Translations under genes and position numbers: made by a program
NCBI GenBank assembly: GCA_902728285.1
Contig: CACVBU010000783.1
Span: forward strand, 124,001-188,000
Length of the DNA stretch: 64,000 nucleotides
Source: Clytia hemisphaerica
Lineage: Eukaryota; Cnidaria; Hydrozoa; Leptothecata; Clytiidae
Reading direction: 5' to 3'
Part shown: positions 23,034 to 33,830 of the stretch, piece after piece
How positions within the stretch are numbered: position 1 is the stretch's first letter
Layout of the letters: each line of letters starts with the position of its first letter
Notes under the pieces: generated by a model
What the model saw: the letters and a program-made list of their open reading frames with translations, nothing else
Database searches by the model: none
Told to the model about the DNA's origin: nothing

Positions 23034-24227
23034 CCAGGCGTAGTTAATCGATATAATCGATAATCTTGAGTAATCGATAAATAATCGATAAGTAATCGAT
23101 GGATTAGATATCTATTAACCGATAGAATCGATAGGTAATCGATACTCAAGATTTTTTCAAAGCTCGATTATTTATCGATCAATTATTTGTCATCGATTGT
23201 TTATCGATTTTAAATCGATTATACTTCGATTAAATTAAGTATCGATTAAAAATCGATCAGCTATCGATCACAGCTTTTGATCGATTACATATCAATCAAA
23301 AATTGATTAATCATCAATCAAATAGTTAATCGATTCGTGATCGATTATTTATCAGATTTTAGGGAGTGGTACTTTATTTTTAATTGGATTAACTTTCGGC
23401 TTCGCGAGATTAAATTTCTCGATTTCTCGAATTTTCGCCATTTTCGCGAAATTAAAAGCAACATTTTTCGCTGATCTCGATTGGGATGTACTTTTGAATT
23501 GAATCCCATCCCCTGGTAGCATCATAGGGCCTAGAAAAGCTACTACACTCATTTTTTATAAGCATACGGTAAATTTCGGCTGAGGCATTCTCAAACCCTC
23601 TGAAAGGCTGAACAAAAAAAAGTTTAAAAAAAACAAAGTTACCGTTTTATTTAGAGAAGGGGCGTTATTGAATGGTTTGCCTTTTTGGAGGAGCATTATT
23701 AATTCGAAAGCGGGCGTTTATTCAAAGAAATACGATCGGTATGAGATTTGGCAAATTCCAGAAATTTTCTTTACTTCATTAAATACCTTATCTTGGCCCT
23801 TTTTATGCCGGACCTTATTAGCGTTATTTTTGGGCTCGTTGGTGGAATAAGGGCCGGCGTAAAAAGGGCCGGTAATGTAGTCAATAGTCGGTCACGATCT
23901 ATATATAATCGATAACGATACGTGATCGAAGATAAGTAAATAATTGATAAGTAATCAATGCATGAACGATAAGTAATCAATGATTGTTAACAATCGATAC
24001 ATGATTGATAAGTAATCGATAGGTTGTATGTAGTGGATGTAGTCGATATGTGATCGATAAGTAATCGATAGCTTGGAAATAATCGATCGCTGATCAATAC
24101 TCAAGATTTTTTGAAGGTCTGATTACCTATCGATTCTATCGGTTAATCGATATCTAATCCATCGATTACTTATCAATTATTTATCGATTACTCAAGATTA
24201 TCGATTATATCGATTAACTACGCCTGG
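23034..24227. mobile_element. Foldback element with iterated ATCGATTA
   Basis: About 115 bases at each end, starting CCAGGCGTAGTTAATCGAT, are almost identical when inverted (few mismatches), implying recent origin or repair of the arms. TAATCGAT or its complement is present about 40 times across the element. Around 23350-23880 the motif is absent: this core holds a TTTCGCG-family relic and a stretch with GGGCCGG. Confidence 0.8.
23375..23465 (+). mobile_element. Truncated TTTCGCG-family fragment
   Basis: TTTTAATTGGATTAACTTTC followed by GCGAGATTAAATTTCTCGA and TTTTCGCGAAATTAAAAGC resembles one end of 15758-16051. Confidence 0.55.
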
Positions 24228-24443
24228 TTCTTCTTAAAATTTCGTTTTTTCAAGTAAAGAGACATCGAACCTGGATTATTTTTTCGTACACGTCAATTAG
24301 AGTTTTTCTAGGAAAATTGAAAAAAAAAAATATTTTCCGGCCGCCCGGGTGAGATTTTTTTTCGTCACCCGCATTTCCGGAAACAAAACTACTTTTTTTT
24401 TTGGCCGAACAAAATGTTTTTTTGGTCATATTGATGTAACTGG

Positions 24444-24473
24444 AGGGATGTCGACATTAGACCAAGTTACGGT
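24444..24473 (+). mobile_element. End fragment of the AATTTCGACACCC MITE
   Basis: GGGATGTCGACATTAGACC, AAGTTACGGTA match the right end of 37391-37606; the rest is absent. Confidence 0.6.
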
Positions 24474-24620
24474 ACTAAAGATAAACTGCTGCTCACCTCT
24501 GTTACTCTACATGTCACATATATCTCCTGTATCTCTTTATGTCATACCCTAAATAAATATCGATGTGTGTCTTGTATCTGCATGTGTAAAACTTTGTTTA
24601 AGTTTCTCTTTGTTTACGAC

Positions 24621-25767
24621 CACTGACCTTTATATAACCCTGGACCAAGCAATATCTGCCATCTTTGATTGGAGTTTTTTTAGAATTGGTACCCAAGGAG
24701 AAGCCATTGCAATGCTAAAAATTAACGTCTAACGCCGCTACATCATCAAAAGAATTTGAGGAAAAGTAGACCTAGCGCTCTCGATGCATTTACACCGCTA
24801 TCGAGTAGTGCCGACATTAGGGTACCAATTTTCAAAAAACTCCGATCAAAGATTTTGCTTGGCTGGGATTGAGAAGCTTTGTCCAGGGTTATATAAAGGG
24901 TTATATAAAGCGAGAGTTTGTGGATGCAATCTTCATCAGGTATGGGTGGCCACCAAATCGTCTACCAACCGAATGTATCTGTGGAGCAGCCTTCCATGTT
25001 GATCATGCTTTATGCTGTAAAGTAGGTGGTCTGATTACTCTACGTCACAACGAGATACGTGATGTCACTGCCGAGCTTTTATCCACCGTATGCAAAGATG
25101 TTCGTAAAGAACCACCAATTGACGAAACAGCTGATAATGACATGCGCGCAGATGTGAGTGCAAGAGGATTCTGGCAGAGAATGCAAAGGGCATTTGTTGA
25201 TGTTAGGGTATTTTACCCATTCGCCCCTAGCTACCGAAACCAGTCTCTTCAAGCCTCATTCCGTGCAATGGAGAAAGAAAAGAAGAGGAAATACAACAAG
25301 GACGTGCTTCGTCAAAATGCCACATTCACTCCGTTGATATTTTCCTCGAATGGCGGCATGAGTAGAGAGACAGCCCGATTCTACCAGAGGCTAGCTGAGA
25401 TGCTCTCAGAAAAACACTCGACATCTTTCTCCTGCACCTCATCCTGGGTGAAGAGGAAAATTATGTTCAGTCTAATTAGAACTGCGGTTGTATGTGTTAG
25501 AGGCTCCCGTGGCCTCAAAAACATAAAGTTAGGCGACCTAAACGAACTTGACAATAGAGACAGAGGATGTGAAATCAAATAAATTTTATTTCTTGACCGT
25601 ATGATATATATTTTAAGCAAAAACGAAAATGTAAATTTTATAAATACTATATATATATTTTAACTGTACATATAATGTATATTACGTTTTTAGACCCAGT
25701 CAACTGAGGCTCTGGGAAATATATTGTTTATACGTAAAAAAAAAAAAAAAATATATAAAGGTCAGTG
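24621..25767. mobile_element. hAT-like MITE split by a LINE
   Basis: A perfect 8-bp duplication TTTACGAC (24613-24620, 25768-25775) flanks CACTGACCTTTATATA..GGTCAGTG ends. The MITE body (24621 to about 24896) matches 63621-63907; its right end resumes at about 25751 after the LINE at 24897-25750. Inner arms include CCCTGGACCAAGC and TTTGTCCAGGG. Confidence 0.85.
24897..25751 (+). pseudogene. 5'-truncated LINE, C-terminal zinc finger and endonuclease-like domain
   Basis: The frame ending at 25582 encodes the C-terminal part of a non-LTR retrotransposon protein. It shows CICG..DHALCC (a C-x-C, H, C zinc-binding cluster), then the LRHNEIRD motif, then RADVSARGFW and DVRVFYP, and ends with CVRGSRGLK. 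This order, a zinc cluster followed by R-H-N and a conserved aspartate region, resembles the R2-type restriction-like endonuclease region. The reverse transcriptase itself is missing. An untranslated tail runs to a poly(A) run at 25737-25751. Near-duplicate TATATAAAGG at both ends is the likely target duplication within the host MITE arm. The first ~28 codons of the open frame belong to the MITE, not to the LINE. Confidence 0.75.
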
Positions 25768-25775
25768 TTTACGAC

Positions 25776-26954
25776 GCAGCTAAAGGTACCATTTTAAAAA
25801 AGATTTCGTCATAAAAACTGGGCTAAAATTTCCCGATTTTACAAATCGGGGAGATAAAATAAAAGAGGGACAAGAAGCGAGCGGGAACCGCGCAGACAGG
25901 CGCCAGAGTACAGAGGTGACACCGAGTACAGACACCACAACCTGACAACGTCTGCAGACACGTGCACAGACAACAGCACAAAAGACACATGCACAAACAG
26001 CAAAAAGGACAAAAAAAGGTAAGAGATGAAATCTCTAAAAAAAGAATTTCCGATGGAGCGGCTTACGGAAGCCACTTGAAAGAAGGTCTAAACATTGCTG
26101 CTGCGCTGCACCACGGCCACGCACGGGGAATACTTTCTGTCAATCGTCAATGCAATGTGTATTTTATGTATCAACTAGAGTACCCTGCCCAGTTGGCGAC
26201 CGAAATTTTTTGATTCAAATTTTTCACTTACTTTTTACTTTTTTGAAAATGCTTTTCGACCAACGGTTAGACAACTTTTAACATGCTCTTCGTGTTTGTT
26301 TTGATTTTTTTTTTAACATCTCTTTAATCACCATAAAAATCTACGGTATAATTTATAAGGTTTCCTTTTTGAAGAAAAAAAAAATAATAATAATAATAAA
26401 AATATATATACATCGTTTTCGTTTTTCCTTTATGTACTAATAAAAAGGGGAAAAAATGTGTGTCGGAAGGGGAGCTACAGTGAAAGTGGGGGCGGTACGA
26501 TGGCGTAAGGTGAAAATAGGAATCACCTCGAAAGAGAGACTAAGGGTCAGTGTAGACCGAGACTAAAAAAATCTTAAGGACGGACTTGAGTTGAGAGTAA
26601 TAAGGACTAAAGTATACTAAGAAAAAATTAAGGATAAAATAAAAATTCTATCTATATGTCTGGTCCTAGTCTAGAGAGGGTCTTGGAGGCAGGAATCACC
26701 CGCCAGGGAATTGCGAAAATGAACTGGATGAACTAAATGAACTAAATCGGGGTGCCTCTGAGGAGGATTCCCCGAAAAAATAAACAAAAATTCCAAGAGT
26801 TGAAAGTCCAAAATATAAAAGGAAATTGTGGTTGGGTGTCAGATTAGATAAAGATGAGAAAAAAAAAAAGGGAATTGCTTGCAAAATGATTGAGGAGAAT
26901 TGAATATAGATACACGTAGCCTAAGTTGTCAAACAGAAAGAAAACAGTAAAAAA
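25776..26954. other. No gene supported; low-complexity stretches
   Basis: An (AAT)n run lies near 26381-26400. GAGTACCCTGCCCAGTTGGC and GACCG (26179-26205) match, inverted, a GGTCGCCAACTGGGCAGGG near 34038. The 3' end of the minus-strand LINE (its untranslated tail) is expected at the right edge, to the left of 26955. Confidence 0.4.
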
Positions 26955-27058
26955 TTATATATATCTTGTAAGCATATTTTTCAGTTCTTGTCTATTCTCA
27001 ATGACAGACCAATTTTCAAGAATGTTTTTTATTCTAGTTTCAGTTTCCAGGTCCAAGC
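26955..27058 (-). pseudogene. C-terminal fragment of the split minus-strand LINE
   Basis: Reads SLDLETETRIKNILENW and continues to a TAA at 26955-26957. Its frame joins that of 30341-31393 exactly when the element 27061-30338 and one TA are removed. It therefore supplies the end of the reverse-transcriptase protein cut off at the other side. Confidence 0.75.
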
Positions 27059-27583
27059 TACCCTTAAGGAAAAATTCAGTACGCATGTAGTAAACATGTA
27101 GTACACATCAAGTAAATTTGAAGTAAACATAGTAAACATAAAGTAAACATCTGACCAAACAGTTCGCAGTACCAGTAAGCTATGAAAAAGTGGTACACTT
27201 TTTTCAGTACACATTGAAAAAATGAGTAAACAATAAATTAACAGTACACAATTTCTAGTACACATTGAAAAAGGCAGTAAACAATAAAAAAACAGTACAC
27301 AATTTTTAGTACACATTGAAAAAGGCAGTAAACAATAAAAAAACAGTACACAATTTTTAGTAAACTTTAAAGAGGCCCAGTAAACAAAAAGAAATCAGTA
27401 CACAAAATAAGGATGCAATGAAAAAAACAGTATGCAGAATGAAAAGTGATTCAAATTATGAGTAAACAGTAAAAAAAGGTTTAGACATGGAAAATCAGTA
27501 CACAGCTACCATATACTACTTCGACTAAACGCCAGCTGGGGCGTTCGTTAAATTTGGATTTTAGGAGGGGACGTTCAACATTT

Positions 27584-28160
27584 TGAAAAAATGAAAAAAC
27601 ACCCCCAGGGTTTTGCTCAAGGATAAAGTGTGCAAAATTTCAGCCTGATCGGACCATTTTTGAAGTCCCCATCCTGTCCCAAAGTTCTAGCCTCATTTTG
27701 GCGAAAAACTCGTCCCAAGGCCCAAAAAATCAAAATTTTGAAAAAATGAAAAAAGCACCCCCAGATGTTTACGCAAGGATCAAGTGTGCATAATTTCAGT
27801 CAAATACAATCATTTTTGAAGTCTCCAGCCTGCCCCAAAGTTTTAGCCTCATTTTGGCGAAAAACTTGTCCCCAGGCCCTAAAAATCAAAATTTTGAAAA
27901 AAATGAAAAAAACACCCCCAGGGATTTACCCAAGGATGAAGTGTGCAAAATTTCAGCCTGATCGGATCATTTTTGAAGTCTCCAGCCTGCCCCAAAGTTT
28001 TAGCCTCGTTTTGGCGAAAAACCTGTCCCCAGGCCCCAAAAATCAAAATTTAGAAAAAATGAAAAAACTACCCCCAGAGATTTGCCCAAGGATGAAGTGT
28101 GCAAAATTTCAGCCCAATCAGATCATTTTTGAAGTCTCCAGCCTGCCCCAAAGTCTGAGG
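27584..28160 (+). repeat. Tandem array, ~156-bp unit, about 3.7 copies
   Basis: Each unit has AAAAAATGAAAAAACACCCC, AAGTGTGCAAAATTTCAGCC, TCATTTTTGAAGTCTCCAGC and CCTCATTTTGGCGAAAAACT. Open frames across it are by-products of the repetition. Confidence 0.85.
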
Positions 28161-28750
28161 GGACAGACAGACAGATACTACACAGACAACTAACAGACAT
28201 TGTCAGAGATTCTAGCTCAACTGAAATTGAGAACTGCACTGCACACTGAAGTTGGGTATTATGTTTGAATATTCCCAGCAAAAACATCCAAACATAATTA
28301 TGGGAGTCATCTATAAGATTAGAGGACATATAAATATCATACCTTTATATGGAACTTTTTAGGAGCACCCTGTCTCACTTGCTTGCCTTTTTGTTTACTG
28401 TTTTATTCTTCTTTTCCATCGTATTTTGCCGCGCGCGCGTTCGCGCGTTCGAACAATGCAATGACTTCCATTCGAATGTTAAATTCGAATCTTTTGGTCA
28501 AATTCGAATGCTTTTGCTATTTAGCTGTCTTGGTATCCAAAACAAAACATTTCTTTCAAACTTTAATGGTGACAAGATGGTGAAGTGAAGATGGAAAGAA
28601 AAACAGAAAGAATAAACATTATTGCAAAGACTTATTTGTTTGTAAAAGTTTGTTTTAATTACATATTATATGTTCACCAGTTTACTATCAATCACTGGAA
28701 AGCAGGAAATTTTAGCCATGTATGGAGGTTTTTGGTTAGATTGGAGTGAA

Positions 28751-29719
28751 CAGGGGGGGGTCAGTGTACTAGAAGGCGGCATGTATGTGTACTACAAGGT
28801 ATTTTTCAAAACTTGACACCCACCCACCCCTGAAGTACACTATACTACATGGAAAAATCCCAAAACCACCCCATACCCCCTATTTACTACCAGGCAGTAC
28901 CTGTAAAAAAAACAAAACCACCCCATACCCCCCATTTACTACCGGGTACTACCTGGAAAAAATCAGAAAACCAGGTAAACATTTTTTCCAAAAATCAGGA
29001 AATCGGGGAAACTTTTTTCGGAAAATCGGCAAATCGGGAAAACTTTTTTCCAAAAATCGGAAAAACAGGAAAAAATTTTTAAAAAATCCAAAATGCGTGA
29101 GAAATCAAACTTTTCAAAATTTGCGTGAGACCATGTGGAAATGCTTGAGTCTCACACTCAATGCGTGAGAGTTGGCACCTTTGATGTTCGAATGTTTGAA
29201 TTAGAATGTTCGAATGTTTACATTACTCTAAACCTTCATTTTAGTGGGATCTGGTAGGATTTCAATTAATTCAAAAAAGTTTCGAAGAATGATCTTGGAC
29301 AAACTTGGCTTGATCAATTTATAATAGAACAACTTTACATTTCTATTTTAGCAAATAATTTCTGAGCCTTTTTGTTTCCATACTGTTAATATCGATGTTG
29401 GACCCAACACCTCTATTTTGGTACACAGGTAGTAAAAATCAGAATCGATGTTGGACCCAACACCTCTATTTTGGTACACAGGTAGTAAAAATCAAAATCG
29501 ATTTTGGACCCAACACCTCTATTTTGGTACACAGGTAGTAAAAATCAGAATCGATGTTGGACCCAACACCCCTATTTTGGTACACAGGTAGTAAAAATCA
29601 AAATCAATTTTGGACCCAACACCCCAATTATAGTACACAGGTAGTACATGACAAATTTTTTTCTCAAACACCCACCCACCCCAGGATACATGCCACCTTC
29701 TGGTACACTGACCCCCCCC
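28751..29719. mobile_element. Nested foldback element with 9-bp target duplication
   Basis: Flanked by TGGAGTGAA (28742-28750 and 29720-29728). Ends GGGGGGGGTCAGTGTACTAG are inverted, followed by the GGCATGTAT block. Internal motifs are GTACTACAAGG, TACTACCAGG, CAGGTAGTA and GGTACACAGG, plus AAATCGGGAAA repeats near 28990-29070. A 9-bp duplication fits Mutator-like elements; 8 bp (hAT) cannot be excluded. Confidence 0.75.
29393..29650 (+). repeat. Tandem array, 52-bp unit, five copies
   Basis: Each unit reads GATGTTGGACCCAACACC then ATTTTGGTACACAGGTAGTA. The GGACCCAACACC/GGTACACAGG content links it to the nested element that contains it. Confidence 0.85.
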
Positions 29720-29982
29720 TGGAGTGAATTAGAATCAGTTTTCTATATGGTTTTGTAAACAAATTATGTGAAGTTTGTGATTATGTTTGAGTTGAGTGGA
29801 ATGTGATGGAAGAATGTTTCAAGAAGTTTTGATGACAAGCAAAGGAGGTAGCACAAGACAGTTGGATCTCTGTAAGTTCTACATATTTTATTTCACATTA
29901 GTCTGTTGCGCCTGAGCTGAACTTTGGACAAGGCAAAAATTTCAATTGAGTACAAGTGTACTGTAAGTGTACTGAAATGGGT

Positions 29983-30260
29983 CAGTACACAGTTTACTGT
30001 CTCATTTACGTACTGTATTGTTTACTCATTTCAGTACACTGTGTACTAGATTTTTTGAAGTACACAACAAGTAAACAAGTACACAGTTTACTGTCTCATT
30101 TACGTACTGTATTGTTTACTCATTTCAGTACACTGTGTACTAGATTTTTTGAAGTACACAACAAGTAAACAAGTACACAGTTTACTGTCTCATTTACGTA
30201 CTGTATTGTTTACTCATTTCAGTACACTGTGTACTAGATTTTTTGAAGTACACAGGAGTA
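29983..30260 (+). repeat. Tandem array, ~94-bp unit, about three copies
   Basis: AGTACACAGTTTACTGTCTC to AAGTACACAACAAGTAAACA is repeated almost without change in the right arm of the GTACACA element. Confidence 0.85.
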
Positions 30261-30340
30261 CGTAAGTAGTACACAATTGAGACAAAAAAATTTACTGATT
30301 GTGTACTTAGAAGTTTACTGCTGATTTTTCCTTAAGGGTA

Positions 30341-31393
30341 TCTTCGGTAACCATGGTCAACTTGTGCTTCTTGGGGCTTAGCAGGAGGTCGATCACATTG
30401 ATACCCTCCGACTGACAGGTGTCTAATAAATCTTGTATCAACGAGTGTGAGCGGTTTGGTTGAGATAGAAGGGAGAACAAGTAAGATGATGTCATTGGAT
30501 TCTTCATCAGTTGGTTTACAAGATTGATCTTACGTTGCTTCAGAAGGTTTGTAACTGTAGTCAAGTTAAAGTACTTCAGAAGTTCATTGGTGCTGTGCTT
30601 TGAGAGTCCCATCAACGATTTGAGTGCAGAGCGAAGTTGGCGGTCAAGTAGTTGACTTTGCGTTACATTCAAGTTAGTGATTTCCAGACCGTACAGTACC
30701 TTAGGGATCACTATTGATTTGAAAAGTGTTACAATCGAGCTTGGATGTAGTTTCCGGATACCACAAGAGATGAGTGATGAACTGACTGCCCATAATTCAG
30801 AGACACGATCTTCAAAATGTCTTAAGAGAGAAAGATCTCGAGATTTGATTGACCATTGAAATCCAAGGTGTTTCAGGTTGGTTTGAGGGTGGATGGTTTC
30901 ACCGTTTAGATTTAGGGTTGGATTAGGAAATGGGTGCTTTCCAGATATCAAAAATTGAGTTTTTTGTTTGTCTGTGTTAAATTTGATGCCTTTCTTCTGG
31001 CCATAGTTGAAACAGGTGTCTATCATAATTTGAAGTTGTTTGAGGGTCGGGCTGAGTAAAATGATATCGTCCGCAAACACTATTATTGAAGTGTTCAGAG
31101 ATTGTTCGAGTTGCGTCCCTACCTTGAGATTGTGGATGTTTTCAATAATCTCCTCGGTGTAGAGGTTATACAGGTATGGCGATAAGATTGACCCTTGTCT
31201 AACTCCTTGGGATAAACGAAACGTATCTGAGAAGTGATTTCTATATTTGACATTTGCTTCTCCTTTCAGGTACAAGTCGATTAGAAAGCGGGTGACCTGT
31301 TTTGGTAAAGTGGTTTTATCAATAAGATGTTGAAATAGTGCCAGCCAATTACAACAATCAAAAGCTTTTTCAGCGTCAAGACTGCACATATAT
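30341..31393 (-). pseudogene. LINE reverse transcriptase, central part
   Basis: A long open frame carrying SLDAEKAFDCCNW, GVRQGSILSPYLYNLY and the catalytic FADDIILL, followed by a thumb and C-terminal region (KTQFLISGK, FKSIVIPKVLYGLEI). It is a non-LTR retrotransposon reverse transcriptase on the minus strand. The frame is intact for about 350 codons without stops, suggesting recent activity. It is cut on the N-terminal side by the element 31394-33477 and on the C-terminal side by 27061-30338. The open frame itself runs over both junctions (30307-31419), where the residues are transposon-derived. The original gene continues in 33478-33830 and 26955-27058. Confidence 0.9.
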
Positions 31394-33477
31394 GGGTAAA
31401 GGCCACATTTTTGGTACACCTGTCCCTTCCGTTACGCTTTTGACTTTTACTGCTCATATCTTGAAAACTAGCATTAAACGTGCAAAACTTCCAATTGATT
31501 ATTGATCTGGGGTAGAAAGTGCCCTTACAATCAGAGTTTGGCCAGCAATAGGACAGTCTTTCCTCTTACAGACCCTGCAGAAGTCTAAATTTCACATTTT
31601 TCTACGAAAAATGCAAAAAAAATTAGATTCAAAATTGTTTTTTCTTCAACTGGGATAAAATATTCACTTTCAATTTTTTTTCAGTCCACCTAATATTGAT
31701 AGGAGCGAGTTTTCACAATATTTTGAGTAAATACTTTTTTCACTGTTGCTCAGGTTTTGCATTTTTTTAAAAAGCATGTTTTGCGACTCTGATCTTGTCC
31801 CTTCTGTTACGCAAATTCATTTTCAAGAAAATCTTTGTCAAATAGCTATAGTTTATGTTAAATTCTCACAAGTTACCATTGGGATTACTCCAAATTCAAT
31901 TTGCAAACCATTATCCTCTATTTTTGACATGTTTTTTCATTGACAGTCCTTCCCATTGGAAATGTGCCTTGGTTTTGTCCCTTCCGTTACGCAAACATTA
32001 AATTGAACAGCATCTCAAGTCTTCGACTTAAAAAACTTTTCCTTTTGGTTGACTACTACCCTCATTAGACTTCTTACTTACAGGTACATTTAAACTTTAT
32101 ATTAACAATGTGGTGGGAGTTATCTCCTTGGAAAATTTGATGTCCCTTCCGTTATGGATGTCCCTTCCGTTAAGCCTTTTTTAAAAGGGAGTGTTACAGG
32201 GACTTGTATGTTCATTATAGTGTTTCTTTCTTCAAAGCCAAGATATCTGAAGTTATTGCATTGTTGAAAGACCTATTGTAGACTGTTCTCACATTTGCTA
32301 CACTACAATGACTTCTTTTATCTCTTAACCCTTAGGCTCCATAGGACGCGTTTTTGCGTCCTGAAACAGCCAAAATACCAAGTCCTAAAGCTGGGGTCCC
32401 ATCTCCCTAGGACTTTATTTAAAGGGAAAGAAACCAAATGCTTTTTGAAAGAGTATAGAATTACCTTTCCAATGGTTGGTACCAAAACGAGTGTCTGAAT
32501 CAAAAGCTACAAGCTTTTACGCCATTTTGAAGTTTCAAATTTCAAAAAAAAATCATTGAAATTTTTCAACATTTTCAAAACTACTGCGCGCTCAAAGGGT
32601 TAACCAAAAAATTTTGGATTTTTTTTGAAGACTCCAAACTGCTCAAAATGCCTGAAAATGACAATTAGGAGTTATTCGAAGTTGTTTTGACCATAACAAA
32701 TTTTACCATGGGTCTCATTAACCCTTAGGCTCAATAGGATGCGTTTTCGCGTCTTCTTTTTTGAATGCTCAATATAAAATTTTAAAGAAAAACTGAAATG
32801 CAAGTCACATTTTCGGTTACAGGGGTCACCTACAGTGGGTCACCTAAATTTTAGGGATCATCTAAAACTTGGGATGAGGCTTGGATGGCCCAAAACAGAG
32901 CTATTTTCAAATTTTGAAGAAAATTTGTCCCTTCCGTTACGCTTATTCTATACCTAATATTTACAATTTTTAGGAGTATTTGTAAGTTTATATAGTTAGT
33001 TCTGGTTAGTTTTATCATTTTAGGTTAAAAGATCATATTTGACTATTAAAATTCAAACTATCTTTTGAAACAAGTTTTTTCCTAGTAAAGATGTTAATTA
33101 AAAATTTGAAAGTTGTCCCTTCCGTTACGCAAATTAGGCTACCCCTCCAACCTAAAAATGTAAATTCATGAAAAACGATTAGGAATTGGTTAAAACACTT
33201 TGTAGAAACATTTTAAGAGTAAGTTTAGTCTTATAAGTGTCTCTTTTTTGTAGAAATAACAAGTTTTTAGTTATTGGTTGAAAATGAGAAAAAAATCAAC
33301 CACAACAACTTCTAGGGTCCTACAGTTCTGCAAAAAGGTAATATAGAGGAGCACATACTTGATTATCATCATAGAGGTATATACACATCCAAATAAATAG
33401 GTTTTAAGCAATTTTGAGGATGAAATTTTTTTAGCGTAACGGAAGGGACAGGTGTACCAAAAATGTGGCCTTTACCC
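31394..33477. mobile_element. Foldback element with iterated TGTCCCTTCCGTTACGC
   Basis: Arms of over 40 bases start GGGTAAAGGCCACATTTTTG and are perfect complements. TGTCCCTTCCGTTACGC occurs at 31421, 31796 (one change), 31976, 32141 and 32159 (both ending differently), 32926 and 33114, and once inverted at 33434. Removing the element with one copy of a 4-bp ATAT duplication restores the reverse-transcriptase frame at VYMCSLDAEK. A piggyBac-like MITE is nested at 32329-32599. No coding frame. Confidence 0.88.
32329..32599. mobile_element. piggyBac-like MITE (TTAA duplication)
   Basis: TTAA on both sides (32325-32328, 32600-32603), ends CCCTTAGGCTCC and CCCTTTGAGCGCG inverted. TTAA targets and CCC ends are hallmarks of piggyBac. 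A second left end (TTAACCCTTAGGCTCAATAG) lies at 32719 without a partner. The interior has CGTTTTTGCGTCC. Confidence 0.75.
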
Positions 33478-33830
33478 ATATACTGGAGTGTTCTCGTTGT
33501 TGTATTTGGAAATAGTTTCTCTCAGTAGTAATTCCGCGTGCGTGGTGGAGCCATCAGACGTGAAGCTGAATTGAGCATCTTGGTGATTTTTGAGATTCGG
33601 ACATTTGAGCAGAATAAGTTTTTCAATGAGTTTAGTGATGATAGGGATGAGGCTGATGCCTCTGTAATTGTTCGGGTCGCTAAGGGGTTTACGATATGAC
33701 TTGATCACTGGGACGATGTGAGATGTGGCAAGTAATGTTGGAGTTACGTCAGACTTTATAATATCTTTATTTGAGGCGATCTTCTTAGAATAAAAAACTT
33801 TCGAAGCGAGCGGTACTAGTGCCCAGTTCC
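33478..33830 (-). pseudogene. LINE reverse transcriptase, N-terminal part
   Basis: Reads ATSHIVPVIKSYRKPLSD, NNYRGISLIP and FTSDGSTTHAELLLRE, the N-terminal fingers of a non-LTR reverse transcriptase. The frame joins to 30341-31393 across the inserted element. Upstream of about 33830 no endonuclease region is recognised, so the copy is 5'-truncated or continues in diverged sequence. Confidence 0.8.

Larger units (their letters stand above)
22740..24406. mobile_element. Foldback element enclosing the ATCGATTA element
   Basis: GGCCAAAAAAAAAAGTAGTC and GTTTCCGGAAATCGGCCGGG at the left pair with CCGGCCGCCCGGGTGAG, TTTCCGGAAACAAAACTAC and TTTTTTTTGGCC at the right. Nested inside is 23034-24227. 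Confidence 0.65.
27061..30338. mobile_element. Large TA-flanked foldback element with iterated GTACACA/GTAAACA
   Basis: TA at 27059-27060 and 30339-30340; ends CCCTTAAGGAAAAATTCAG and its near complement. The outer ~440 bases on the left and ~400 on the right are packed with AGTACACA, AGTAAACA and complements. The core holds a ~156-bp tandem array and a nested element (28751-29719). It has no transposase. Insertion is inside the reverse-transcriptase frame of a LINE. Confidence 0.85.

Noticed and set aside
27765..28193. 142-codon open frame
   Set aside because: It arises entirely from a 156-bp tandem repeat; its repeated peptide reflects the array.
28785..29168. 127-codon open frame rich in proline, lysine and asparagine
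   Set aside because: It runs across repeats of the nested foldback element (TACTACC and AAATCGGGAAA words).
29393..29650. CRISPR-like array of regular repeats
   Set aside because: The 52-bp units are contiguous with no unique spacers, in a eukaryotic transposon.
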